Origin: Vanessa cardui
Lineage: Eukaryota > Arthropoda > Insecta > Lepidoptera > Nymphalidae
Length of the DNA stretch: 64,000 nucleotides
Assembly (NCBI RefSeq): GCF_905220365.1
Contig: NC_061135.1
Location: 12,429,501 to 12,493,500 of the forward strand
Direction: 5' to 3'
In this document: in pieces, positions 1-11,069 of the stretch
Layout: every line of letters begins with the position of its first letter
Numbering within the stretch: position 1 is the first letter of the stretch
Translations under genes and position numbers: made by a program
Notes under the pieces: model-generated
The model's input: only the letters and a program-made list of their open reading frames with translations
What the model was told of the DNA's origin: nothing
The model's database searches: none

Positions 1-230
1 AGAGCAGTTTCTGTTTTTTTTTTAAGTTCTAAATAACTACTTATGGACATTCGGAAATAATTAAAGAACTTCTCCTCATCCTTCTTTAACTCATTAATAA
101 GAGTAACAAATAATCCATAACGATTTCTTTCCGCAATTAGTGGATGTATCCAGAATCTTTTAGGCCTTCTTTTTTTAATTCTTCTGTGAAGTAAATATAA
201 CGCAACAGCTCGTTTCTGGTGTGTATCCAT
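1..230 (-). pseudogene. N-terminal part of a PIF/Harbinger (HARBI1-like) transposase, cut by the window edge
   Basis: On the minus strand an ATG at 230-228 opens a frame that runs without a stop to the window edge (about 76 codons). The peptide has the typical N-terminus of Harbinger transposases and HARBI1-like nucleases: a basic stretch, then RRPKRFWIHPLI, then DEEKFFNYFRMS and a SYLEL helix. In the family this precedes the DDE nuclease domain, which would lie to the left of the window. A run of ten A residues near the edge may be a frame-decay site. It could be an intact gene, a transposon copy or a relic; the missing catalytic part prevents a decision. Harbinger assignment is from remembered family sequence. 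Confidence 0.7.
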
Positions 231-440
231 GACGGTCTGGAACTGAACTGATCGTTTAACCGCCCGTCTTGCAACCGCCCGTCCTGCGATAATCAACCGC
301 TACGTTTGCGGGTGATAATCGCAACCGCGGCGGCTGCGTTATCGCACAAAACTGCGGTCTCGTGAGTTTTGAAAATAAACTCCATTCCGCCACCGCGGCG
401 GGCGCGGGCTGAAAACCGCTCCGTGAGTTCTTAGCGATAT
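231..440. mobile_element. GC-rich 5' flank of the Harbinger-like element
   Basis: Directly upstream of the transposase start lies about 200 bp that is far richer in GC than its surroundings, with repeated words (ACCGCCCGTC twice, CGTGAG twice, several CCGCGGCGG-like runs). This looks like the subterminal region of the element. I could not identify the terminal inverted repeat or target duplication with confidence. From about 441 to 754 the DNA is AT-rich and I see nothing in it. Confidence 0.4.
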
Positions 441-1477
441 ACTTTATACGACATACATAGTTTTTCTAACAAAGCAATAAGTTTTTAACAGTCAGTGTAA
501 CAACACCCTACTGGATCAGGATGGTAACAACTATAAAACTATTTCATTTCTGACAGTAGGCCTGTCAGTCTCGATTCTATATAGATTGTTTAGTATATAA
601 ATAAGTATGTATATAGTAAGTAAATACATAAAAATTACGAAAACGCTTTCCGGTGCAACACAATGCGTCATATTATGTGTCATAGATTTTACGTAATTGT
701 CATAATCGTTTATGTATGAAAAAATAATATACTTCTCAGTTAACGGCTATCTAGGTATATGGGTGAATATACGCTATTTGCATTTCAAAGGTCTATAGAC
801 AATTTTTATGTTAAACTTATTAAATTATTGTTTTTCTTTGCTTAAACGATAAATAGCATGGTCTTTAATCTGGCCCACATAGTCTATTCACGATAATTGT
901 TTAATTTAAAGCATTGTTAGATTAAAAACAGTAAAAATGTATACTCCTCTGGCCTGCCCATTAATGAGTTATAATTATTTAATGGCAATATATTTTAAAT
1001 ACGTATGCAAATAAGATTTATTTTCAAATAGTCACAAACTTTTATAAACATCGAAACATATTTAATTAAAATACACTGTAAAAACATTTATTATTATAAA
1101 AAACAAATACTTATTTTCATGTCATGTTACAAATACGTCACTTCATCTGGCAAAGTTTTAAAGAAGAAAACTTTTATTTAAAATCGCCGATTTATGTTTT
1201 GTCCTTTTATTTCTCGCGTACAACAGTGTGAAGTTAGAAGCATGCTAACGGTCTTTTGCAAAACTTAAATAATATTACGTCAATTTGCGATTCTCTCTCG
1301 AAAAGCGTGCTTGTGCCAGTCGTTGGAGTATTTCCTATGGTAAGCATATTTTTTTGTATTTTATTGTTACAAGTATGTTTATTTTCTCAATACAAGGTTT
1401 AATGTGTGTAGATGTTATGTGTTACGACAAACAGTGGTGCGAAAATGGGGTCATATTGTTTTTGAACATTATTTACG

Positions 1478-1558
1478 ATTTTGTCACTTCTCTGGCGTCA
1501 CTTCTGTGGCATATTTCGTGCCAGAGGAAATACATGAACGCCAGAGAAATGACAAAAT
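1478..1558. repeat. Subterminal hairpin of the TIR transposon
   Basis: Two 21-bp arms, 1478-1498 and 1538-1558, are complementary with one mismatch and enclose about 39 bp in which CTTCTGTGGC and GCCAGAGGAA form a weaker inner pair. The arms contain GTCACTTCTCTGG, the same motif found in several copies near the right end (3636-3720). Such clusters often serve as internal transposase binding sites; that role is inferred. Confidence 0.6.
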
Positions 1559-1632
1559 TATGTTTTGTTATATATCTAATGTGTTAAGGCTTTATTTTAT
1601 TTGCTCAAGGTACTGTAGCATAATCAGACATC

Positions 1633-2079
1633 ATGGTGAATGTTAAAAGAAAGCAAACAAGAGAAAAGAGGTTAGAAAAAAAGCGACAAGCTGTAAGATT
1701 ACGCTATCAAAGAATTAAAAACGATCCAATTAAAAGAGCAGAATTAAAGAAGAAAATGAAAGGCAGCAATATCAGAAGAAAAAAAGAAAAGGTACAAATT
1801 AAGACCATACATGATATGACTGAAAGGGAACAAAGTGCAATCAGAAAAATATGGAGAGAGAAGACTAGAAAGCATAGAGATCGCGTGAAGCTACCATCAA
1901 CTAGAAACTTTCCAGTAACACCACCAAAGTCTGATAATGAAGACCAACTTCCACTTCCACAAAACAATATCTCTTTGGCTGCTAAAAAGCGATCAGAAAC
2001 TCAGTGGAAACTACGAAATAAACTAATAAAAAACAAAAAATTAAATCAAAGATTTACGTCAAAAGATGAGTTACTATAA
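1633..2079 (+). CDS. Basic coiled-coil protein fragment of the TIR transposon
   Basis: An open frame of 148 codons starting at an ATG. It is strongly basic and helical: repeated KR/EK runs over residues 1-60, then a HDMTEREQSAIRKIWREK segment at about 60-78, then a Ser/Pro/acidic linker and another basic tail. I have seen this organisation (Arg-rich coiled coil, RYQRIKNDP, REWR-like motif) at the start of long hypothetical proteins encoded by multi-copy elements in insects and cnidarians, but cannot name the superfamily. There is no host-gene signature. The frame is open, yet the copy lacks the central part of the usual protein, so it is likely non-functional as a transposase. Confidence 0.5.
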   Translation: MVNVKRKQTREKRLEKKRQAVRLRYQRIKNDPIKRAELKKKMKGSNIRRKKEKVQIKTIHDMTEREQSAIRKIWREKTRKHRDRVKLPSTRNFPVTPPKSDNEDQLPLPQNNISLAAKKRSETQWKLRNKLIKNKKLNQRFTSKDELL

Positions 2080-2103
2080 AAAGAAACTACTGCGCATCAA
2101 AAA

Positions 2104-2380
2104 ACAGGAAATCCAAACTCAAAAGTGTGCGATCTTTTACAAAGCAATAGTAAAGACAATGGAATGGAATGGAATTACCATGAAGCTGGCCATGGCAAAG
2201 GAGCTCCAGATGGGATCGGAGCAACGTGTAAACGAATCGCTGAAAAAATTGTTGCTTTAGGATCTGACATTGCCACCATCAACGACCTTGCTACCGAATT
2301 AGATAGAAATTGTCCCGGCATTCAAATATTTGTGATAAACGAAAAAGAAATTGATTTAAATAAAACTATTTATAACGGAT
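2104..2380 (+). pseudogene. Transposase C-terminal relic with HGKG-DG-G motif
   Basis: In a different frame from the preceding block, the peptide WNYHEAGHGKGAPDGIGA followed by CKR and helices (residues VALGSDIATINDLATELD) matches the conserved HGKG...DG.G...KR signature of transposon-encoded hypothetical proteins. An ATG at 2125 gives 85 codons, but the true frame would enter from an upstream exon or deleted region. It is ended by the palindromic insertion that begins at 2366. I infer that this is the distal part of the same ancestral protein as the 1633-2079 block. Confidence 0.5.
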
Positions 2381-2492
2381 GAATCGCGTATATTGGGCAG
2401 TCTGCCCGTGACCACGAACACTGCAAAGGGCTCGAAACGTCGGGATGTTTAAAAAAAATAATTAATATACGCGATTCATCCGTTATAAATAG
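2366..2492. mobile_element. 127-bp palindromic MITE nested in the transposon reading frame
   Basis: Perfect 29-bp inverted repeats, 2366-2394 and 2464-2492 (CTATTTATAACGGATGAATC as the outer part), enclose about 69 bp containing GGGCAGTCTGCCC, itself a palindrome, and GGGCTCGAAACGTCGGGATG. The latter is a word I recall from many lepidopteran intergenic regions. It separates the HGKG block from the C-terminal block and introduces a stop. It could have been inserted here or could have been carried as an intron-like part of the element. Confidence 0.6.
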
Positions 2493-2975
2493 TGTAATCA
2501 TCGCGAAAATTTAAGACAACAAGAAATTGATTTTCAAAAGAAGATCATGGAAGACAATAAAGTAAATATCAAACCTTTTACTGGTACACTAAGAGTGCAT
2601 CAAGTACGAGGAAACAATTTGAGCAATATGCTTTACATGAAGAGCCTCAGTTGCTTTTGTAGCATTTTTTGTCCCCATTTCCATTTAGGCGACATTAAAT
2701 ACCCCTTCGAAAAAAGCAAATTGGATGTTGCTGCAGTATATACTGATTCTGAGGAAGATGTACCAAATGAAATGGTTGCGCAAACGTCTAGTCATCTGAT
2801 TAATTCATCTGAAAAAGACAATACAGACACTCCTTTGTCTGTCAAGAACGGAGATTTTGTTCTTGTGGAATATCAAATTAATGATAAAAAATATAAATAT
2901 GCTGGTGTATGTTCGTCAGATTTTGATGAAGAGGAAGGAGGCATCAGGGTTACATTTTTAAAAGTCTCCAATTAA
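2493..2975 (+). pseudogene. C-terminal block of the TIR transposon protein
   Basis: The frame reopens after the MITE and runs to a TAA at 2973-2975. An ATG at 2547 gives 142 codons. The peptide ends with an acidic linker and a small beta-rich tail (NGDFVLVEYQINDKKYKYAGVC then an acidic loop and VTFLKV), resembling the last domain of long transposon-encoded hypothetical proteins. No recognised enzymatic motif is visible. It is followed by about 650 bp of AT-rich non-coding DNA up to the right subterminal repeats. Confidence 0.45.
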
Positions 2976-3863
2976 AATGGTACTCTTTTTAAATTAAACG
3001 ACAATGACATGTTTGATGTTAAATAGGAACAGATCTTGACCATATTTCTAGTGCCAAATGTATTTATGAAAGGCTCACAGAATACTCTACAAGTTTGAAA
3101 AGCCAGTTGATGTGATTGAAAAGTAAATTGTTCAGTATTAAAAAATTTTCATTTAATTTCGCGAAAATTGTTAATTCTGTTTTTTACAAATAATGAAACA
3201 GTTCATGTATACTGTGGACTGATAATTTTTAAGTTGATTAAATAGTCTCGAGACTGATAGGTGTATGATTAAATAGTACTATTGTTTTGTTTTAGAAAAG
3301 GAGTTTATATTTTTGTTTTATTTAGTAAGTTGATTAAGATTACAGTGCCTTAAATGTTACAAACATTTAGTTTTTTTATTGTTTTATAATTTAAAAAAGT
3401 ATAAATTATTAGTAATAGTATTATTTTACTGTGATTTTCATCTCAGGTGAGACTGATAAACAGAAGATACTTCATTCTGTTATTTTAAACTGGTTTTGAA
3501 AACTTAAGCATTGAAAAACTATTCATATAATATTAAGGTTGCATTAAGAAATCATCAAGACTGAATGTAATCTTTATAATAAAAAGAATATTCTATATCA
3601 TTTTATATTACTTTTATTTAATATAGGCTACTGTGTGTCACTCTCCTGGTTCAATTGTCACTACTCTGCCAGTAGTGTCACTCCTCTGGTTACGCATTTT
3701 CCTCTGGTACTTATAAAACACAAAAAAATGAGAAATTCTTCTGGCCCCCATCATTACAAATGTAAAAATAGTGTCAAATAGAGAAATAATAAATATGAAA
3801 TAGATTATATTATATTTTCTTGTGGGACACAAAAAAATCAAATAGCGTATATTCACCCATATA

Positions 3864-6754
3864 CGTACCTACATTCGTAGGTACATGATTATAAGTGCTT
3901 AATAAGTTTTTATTATTTTTTATTTTTTGGAATAGACAAAGAAATACATAGTTAGTATACGTTTCTCCTAATTGACATTTTGTTATTTGTTTTTTAATTT
4001 TTTGTTTGGATTTTATTTGATAGCCATTAATAATTTAAGTGTTATCAAACAAAATATTATAAACCTACATATCGATATGTATGTATTTTCTTTAAAATTT
4101 AAACAAAAATTTTGGTAGTATGTCATCCAATGAGATCGAAAAAGTATTAACTATATTTAGTACAACACAAAATACGAACTGAGAAAAAAAAAACACAATA
4201 GAAGACGTCCAACAACGATGGTACGAGTACCGCTTCAAACTGTACACGGAAAGTGTAATCCGATAAACAAATCTTAAAAACGGGTCTCAAAGTCTGCCAT
4301 TGTCCGCAAAAGTTTACGCGATTTGGCATAAATCCAAGGATGCGAGCTGATGAGAACGTTTGCTCTTGTTTCGATACCAAACAAAGACCTTAGTAGGAAA
4401 TATATCGGGCAAAAACCATCCTTCCTTGTTCCATCTCGCGCAGCAAGTGAAAATGACTCACAGTCGGACAAAGCGACTGGGGGCAAAACAACAAAAAAAA
4501 TAGAAGTGAAACGATGACTCGGCGCGTAAAGGAACGGTCTAATTTCGATACTCGAGCAAATCTAACTTCCGCGGTCGCAATCAGTACATGACTTAAGTCT
4601 ACAAATTATTATCAGCGACATCATTATCAGTCAAAACTATTTTATATTTCGATAAAGGTTTTTTTTAAATTAATTCTATTGTATAGTTGTAACAGAAAAA
4701 ATACAGACGAATTGATAACCTCCTCCTTTTTGAAGTCGGTTGAAAAGGCTAAAAGGTTAGGTAAGTAAGATATATTTAATTAATGATTGTAACGAAAATG
4801 TTCCATGGGGTAAGTATATGTATCTTGGGATTAGAATCTTCAATAGAAAGCCATATAAAAGTATCACTGTTTGGCAGTAGAAGTACTGATAAGTTGATGG
4901 TACCTATCAAGGAGAGCTTATTTATTTAGAAGTAGCATTTTATTTGAAAACACAAAACCGTATATTTTGAAAGACGACTTACATCAAGATATAGAGATAA
5001 GATAAGTAAAACGTAAACGAAGAGAATAATACTTTTGTTCATTGTGGAAACTTTATACAATAATAATGGTTCTCGCGTTTATTTAAAATAATATTCAGGA
5101 ATTTCGAAACCTATAACAGGTTTTGTTTTGGTTTAAACTGCCAGTCATTGGGCGCCAAAGTGATGAAACCTCTTTTAATAAACGCATTTAAGAAATTTAT
5201 TTAGAGTTACAGAACAGGTCTAAGGAAAAGGTCCATTGAGTAAAACTTTTACTTTTTATAATTTAAATCAAATCACGTTTTAGATCTTTAAAACTACGCA
5301 ACGGATTATAATGGGGTATTTTTTAATAGATAGAGTGATTCCAGAGGAAAGTTTGTATGTATTAACAACTGCATATTATAGTGGAGAAACACTGATCATT
5401 TTAAAGGTTTTATTGTAATGTCGTAAATAAACACATTTATGCACTTGCATTGCAAACGCTGGCTTAACACTAGGAGTAATATCAAAATAATGTATATAAC
5501 AGTATAGAAGACTTTGAAAACGTTTACAAATCATGTCCGCAATTAGCTCTTAGAGAAAAATATTAGTGTATAAATATTAGCTAAAGAGAGTAAAAATATA
5601 AAAACAATATTGTTTCCTTAATTTATCTTTTACGTGACTATAACATTAATCGTAATCACCGCAATGCTATAATTATGATATTAATTTCATTAATTAAATG
5701 AATAAAAAAAACAACGTTCATTGAAACAATGATCTGTTCGAATAATTTTATATAAACGATTACATACAGTTCAACGAAAATATATATTGAAGTATATTTA
5801 ATTAAATCGTCGTGATATTGATAATATTATATAAAGTCTTGATATTAATAAATGCATGTAAACGTGTTTCCACGTAATATACAAAGTTAAATTAGTAAAT
5901 GCTTGTTCACGACTTTGGTTTACTTTAAACTGATTCAGCAAACAAGCAATGTATAAATATTCAGGTTTGTCTTAAGGAAAATTACTTGAATCTTAAATAG
6001 CTCTTTAAAATGTGATTTATATAAATTTTTAATTAAATTTATGTAAGAAATATTTCTATTTACAAAATATTCAATTTTTTTGCGAAACATTTTAACATAT
6101 ATTTTAGAGTAGCTATTTTTAACTTTTGTCTATTAATAAACATAATAACAGTATTACATTAAGACTTAAAATACTATTCAAGAATATATTAAGTCGATAA
6201 AAAATAGTGGAGATTAACATTCGTTGATATTCAAACAGGATTTATATTCATCGTATAATTTAATTTTGAAATTTCGTTTCAGAATAAATAAATAGATGAT
6301 ATCACTTTTCAAATAAAAAAAATGTGTTGATCAAATTGAAGAATCGATAAAGTTCCTTCTCTAGGCAATCCTGAGTGCAGAATAAGGTAATTATTCAAAT
6401 AAATTTATACTATATGTGTAATTTGTAATTTGAACTATACAGGATAATAAAGTGGTTCCAATTCGCCTGAATTGTTTGGTATATTATTTTTAAGAGTACT
6501 TAGTTATTAATTCATTAAAATCTTGATATGACGTAAGTAATAATCGTGTAAGTTAAATTAAAACGTCACAAACGGTATCTACTGAGTTTCAGGGAGCTTT
6601 TTCTCGACAGAATCGACTTTCCGAAGTAGTGGTAACCTATCCTGTATAATGACTAAAAATTCCTTATTCTTATAAGATTACTTGAAACGTATGTTGATAT
6701 ATATTAGTTTTTCTTTTATGTAATATAAATAGGTGAACGGGTAAATGAGACATT
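3864..6754. other. AT-rich intergenic DNA with repeat fragments
   Basis: No gene can be supported here. Visible items: a degenerate coding-like tract at about 4130-4570 with several stops, a copy of the word TTTTTGAAGTCGGTTGAAA at about 4727-4745 (also seen near 62.9 kb), and a minus-strand fragment of an interspersed family at about 5265-5460 whose relatives lie near 37.2, 41.0 and 42.2 kb. The rest is low-complexity AT-rich sequence. Confidence 0.5.
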
Positions 6755-6871
6755 GGCGCTGTAAGAAAAATTAACCATTCATTATATCTCGCCACCAACC
6801 ATGAGAACTAAGATGTGACATCTCTTCTGCATGGAGTTACACCTGCTCACTCATCTTTCAAACAACACCTT
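6755..6871 (-). repeat. Degenerate family-C repeat fragment
   Basis: The stretch CGCTGTAAGAAAAATTAACC through GCCACCAACCATGAGAACTAAG and CTCACTCATCTTTCAAAC is the complement of the middle of the family-C repeat (see 55842-56128 for an intact copy). The adjacent SINE interrupts it; a further family-C-like piece follows at 7129-7165. Confidence 0.6.
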
Positions 6872-7112
6872 GACGACCTCCATGGTCGAGTGGTGTGTAC
6901 ACCGGTTTTCATGGGTACGCCACTCTGAGGTCCCGGGTTCGATTCCCGGCCGAGTCGATGTAGATTACCATTAGTTTTCTATTTTGTCTTGGGTCTGGGT
7001 GTTTGTGGTACCGTCGTTACTTCTGATTTCCATAACACAAGTGCTTCAGCTACTTTCATTGGGATCAGAGTAATGTATGTGATGTTGTCTCATATTTATT
7101 TATTATATTATT
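6872..7112 (+). mobile_element. tRNA-derived SINE, family A
   Basis: Starts GACGACCTCCATGGTCGAGT, with an RNA polymerase III A-box-like GGTCGAGTGGTG and a B box GGTTCGATTCC at 6936-6946. The tail ends in an A/T-rich TCATATTTATTTATT run. Related copies lie at 18599, 23151 and 49646. The tRNA-like head cannot be folded into a full cloverleaf with matching acceptor ends, so it is a SINE and not a tRNA gene. Confidence 0.8.
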
Positions 7113-10100
7113 TATAACAATACTAAGTCCACCTGACGGGAAGTGACTACCACTCATGGACATCTACAACAGTGGGGCTATTTTAATTTCCAAGAATGTA
7201 AGATTCATATGAAACTATGTATTAGAATATTACATAATGAGAAGTAAATAATGTTTGACTATATAAAGTTTAAAACTAGACGCAATGTATTACGTCCGCT
7301 ACATCTAATGCAATTGCACCATTCGAAGTAATTTCATTTCAACACGTCGTTTTGCGAGTAAACTAAATGTGAATGCTACCGTACATCTGCCATATTGGAG
7401 GATGAGGGCGAAGCGCAAACGCATTGAAAATTATTTTAGGATTAAAGAGAACAAACGGAACGCTCTTCTAACGCACTCGATACATATTTTAACAGAAAAT
7501 TGTCACATATTAAACTTACAACTTTGTATAAACACGATCCTTACCTACATCTTTGCTTTTTTTTTTCATCACTTCGAATCAAGGTCGAAAAACAATGTAT
7601 AGCCTCATAAAATATTTTTTTTCTTAAATGTGAGGATCATTAAATCGAGAAACAAAATTGTGTTCGATTTTTAAATGTTATTTTGTTTATAATATAATTT
7701 ACCTTTAGGAGTATTTCAGACGATTTTTTACGCATGTATTGAATACAACAGACAACACTTGGATTAAATCCGTATAATTAATATGTACTTCTCTTAATCC
7801 TGTGATTCATTTTCAAGCATTCCTCGCAGTATTTGCCTAAACACAAGCATTATTTTGACTTTCAAGTTGATTCATAAGTGTATGTAGGTCTGATTTCTCT
7901 CGTCCACGAATTCCGCCCACGCTAAGGCATACATTTGAACACAACAAATCAAATGGGGTCAATGCACTCCCACCTACTTTCCCCACAGGAGTAATTTATT
8001 TTTGTTTATCATATCAACGGAAACTTGTTTAATTAGATACGCAAGTTCAATTCGCCAATATTATTGTGTTTTTGTTACACCATTTGTTTATACTATATTT
8101 AAAAGAGTAAATACCTAACATTTTTAAGTTAACTTAAACATTCTCACACGCGATTTGTGCTTGTAAATCTGCTTCTACCATTAGTTTATCTGATTAGGCA
8201 GTTAATTTTCGCAAATAAACACCACCAAAATGAGAATTTTTTTTAGAAAAATAAAAGTGTATTAGACAGTTTACACATATTTTATATGTATGAATGTACT
8301 GAATATAGAATGATTTTCACATGTAATATTCTTATAAGCGGAAGTAACTACCACCAGGAAGTTGACGAAGACCTGCTCATCTATTTTTACCATTTTTTAT
8401 AGGAAACATAAACTAAAACCACAACTATTGAAGTCATATATAACATCACGGTTACAGCAAATAACTACAAAATTAAAAAAAAAAAGTACTTTAAAAAGTC
8501 ACATATACAAAATAGAAATTTCAAAAGCACTGCAATTTGACTAATAAAAAACCAACATAATATTATGACTTAATGATATTAAATGTAAATTAAGGTAAAT
8601 TTTTTATTCACTGAGACTTATTTCTGATTTTTTTTTTAATGTGACTTTTATTTGTCTGTTTATGAAGTTCGGAGGTAATTTCACTGCTCTAATGAAATTA
8701 GGATAACTTTGGAGTAAAAAATAAAAAAAAAACATAATATTTAATTGTTGTTCAAATATTTACCTAATAATATCAGACATGTACATTAATCTTATAGACA
8801 ATTCTTATTTAAAACAATCATAAACATTTTATAAAAAACACAATAAGAAATCAAAACAAAATATGCTTCTCATCCAATGCACAGTATGGACAATGTGTGT
8901 GCATACATTTATTGAAGTAAAATATGATAGACATGAGTTCAATTACATCATAGAAGCATTAATCAAGTGCAATTATTAATCACACATTCTAGATTCACTA
9001 TCGGCAAAGAACATTGTTCTGTGAAAAATAGACATGGATGTGGTCTAAGTATTATAAACTCCTTTACCTAACCAATATATCCACTCTACTAGAAATAGTT
9101 CAGGCAGATGATTGAGTGGCTTTTTACATTATTTTGAAGGAATAGGAGTGGACAAACTTCCAACTTCCAGACTTTGAGCTAATATCAAAAATATTTCAAT
9201 GGATAAATCCAATGACTCTTTATTGGCCAAACCTGGTTTGTACCCAGGAACTAGACTAATGACGCAGTATTTAAATATACTAATAGTAACATTATGAAGC
9301 TAAAGAGTTTGTTTGATAATGTCAATCTCAGTACCTATCAGACCAACTTGAAATAATATTTTGAGGTAGAGAGCCTAGTCATTGAGAAAGAAAGGTTAGA
9401 ACATTTCATAATTAATTAAACCACAGAGTAAAACATTTAATATGGATTATTGAATTAAATCAATTGTGATGTTAATAACAAAACATACTAATAAAATCAA
9501 ATTGAATATTTCATTCATACAATTTATTCTAAAAAACTATATCAGAGAAATATTTCACAATAAAAGTTTATCTATTATGAGCACACAGATATTAAATTTT
9601 TTAGTAATGTTTTCGTTACTTAAACCAAACAAAGATATTGATGTAGTGACTTTATAATTTATTTTCATATTTGCATTGATTTTAACTACCTGATTTTAAC
9701 TACCTCTTTTTGCTTTCGTTAGAAATTTAGTTAAAATGAAAATAAAAGGAAGCTCTACAATGCAAATATATGTAAAATTACTACTCTCTTGAATTTATTA
9801 ATAAACAGAAATTATATTTTTCACATGTTGCATTTATATTTTCTTATTTTCAAAGCATTTGCATTATACAATAAATATTTAATAATCATAGTTTTAAGTT
9901 GGCTGAGTACATGCTATTCCAAGCTTAACAAAAATACTTCAAATTGATTATCTTCACTTCAATCTTATGTCATTTCTATTTCTTATCTTCAATAATCATT
10001 TTTTATCTATGATATAAAAATATTATGTCATAGATTAAAAAAATAACACATTTATATGAATATATTTTTTACTGTTTAGAAAACTATTGTTCTATTTAAG

Positions 10101-10990
10101 AAGTATGTATTACAGAATTTGCAAGTGTTTATTGAGAGACACTAGTTTATTCTATTGTGCTATTTTTAGAATACAAAGTCAGTAATAATACAATTAACTG
10201 ATACTACACTACTTACATAAGACTATTGACCTTCACAGTCATTTAGTAATTAATTAGATTACATTATCATTCATAAAAAGATTTATTTGATTTATTGCAA
10301 TATAAATTATATTATATTTATAAATGAAACCTCCTTGAAAGACTTTTCAAATAAAATTGCAGCATTTTTCGAAGCTCTCTTTTTTATCATATCTAAACAT
10401 AACTGACTAAGATTAATTTTGGTTATATTTATATAGTGTATGTATATTTATTATTAAATTTTCTGTTAAAAATAATTATGTTTTTTCACATTTTCCATCC
10501 TAATGCCACAAATTTGTTTAATACAAAATACATTACAAGCATCGTTAGTTATTTAACACGTATAGTTTCGTATTTTAGTATGATAACAAACAAGTAAGTA
10601 TTTAACCTAAAAAAGTCGCTGATTTGGTTTAAACGTTCGATTTTTTATTTTATTTTATTGTATTTTTGTTACAAGTATTGGAGTAAGTAAATATTTGTTT
10701 CAATATTGAAGTATAGATTCGAGAAAATCGTTGTTAGTCATATTTTTAAAGGTTTTTAACGCGTTGGCTCGTCAATCGCTATAGAATAATTTATTATAGT
10801 TATTTAGAAATAAATTTAGATATTAAATTATTGGATAACGTAAACTGTGCCTAAAAAGTATTATGAATTATCAAACGTGGATTAACTGTTCTCGGAAGTT
10901 CTACGTAACGGCAAAAACGCGAAAATTTTTAAGATATTTAAGTATCTAATTTGTTGTAACTTTATGCAATATAGGTTAAAAGAAAATAAG
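7113..10990. other. AT-rich DNA, no supported gene; possibly a long first intron
   Basis: Apart from short repeat fragments (7129-7165, about 8340-8380) I see no coding signal on the plus strand. On the minus strand two short open stretches with plausible splice acceptors exist (9140-9300 and 10310-10398), but neither resembles a family I know. If the exon at 11001-11069 is real, this whole interval would be its first intron or contain unrecognised exons. Confidence 0.4.
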
Positions 10991-11000
10991 CTCTACTTAC

Positions 11001-11069
11001 TTTTAATCGAGTAAGATTTCCGTTTCGTGCAGCGGTAAAAATGTGATGAGCGGCTGTTTTGAAATCCAT
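11001..11069 (-). CDS. Probable first coding exon of an ankyrin-repeat protein (fem-1-like?)
   Basis: On the minus strand an ATG at 11069-11067 begins 23 codons that end exactly at a strong splice donor (AAA followed by GTAAGT, intron starting at 11000). The peptide begins MDFKTA and continues AARNGNLTRLK. That is the opening helix pattern of an ankyrin repeat and is similar to the starts of FEM1-family proteins (MDxKTAVxxAARDGxLxxL), which are substrate receptors of CUL2 ubiquitin ligases. The upstream DNA on this strand, 11070-11310, is less AT-rich and would be the 5' UTR. I find no further ankyrin exons in the window, so the rest would lie left of position 1. The fem-1 assignment is an inference from one short exon; any ankyrin protein is possible. 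Confidence 0.45.

Larger units (their letters stand above)
755..3863 (+). mobile_element. 3.1-kb TIR DNA transposon, internally deleted, family not identified
   Basis: The two ends carry a perfect 26-bp inverted repeat: GTATATGGGTGAATATACGC plus six bases, starting at 755 on the plus strand and ending at 3863 as its complement. Just inside are subterminal words of the type GTCACTTCTCTGG: on the left at 1482-1510 within a hairpin, on the right at 3636-3720 in several copies. The body holds coding remnants at 1633-2975 in several frames. The 5' coding block runs straight into the 3' block near 2080-2125, so the centre of the original protein is missing and the copy is probably non-autonomous. 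A second small palindromic element sits inside it at 2366-2492. No clear target-site duplication was found. Confidence 0.65.

Noticed and set aside
6872..6960. tRNA gene candidate from A and B boxes
   Set aside because: The same sequence recurs at three other sites with a shared non-tRNA body, and the ends do not form an acceptor stem, so it is a SINE head.
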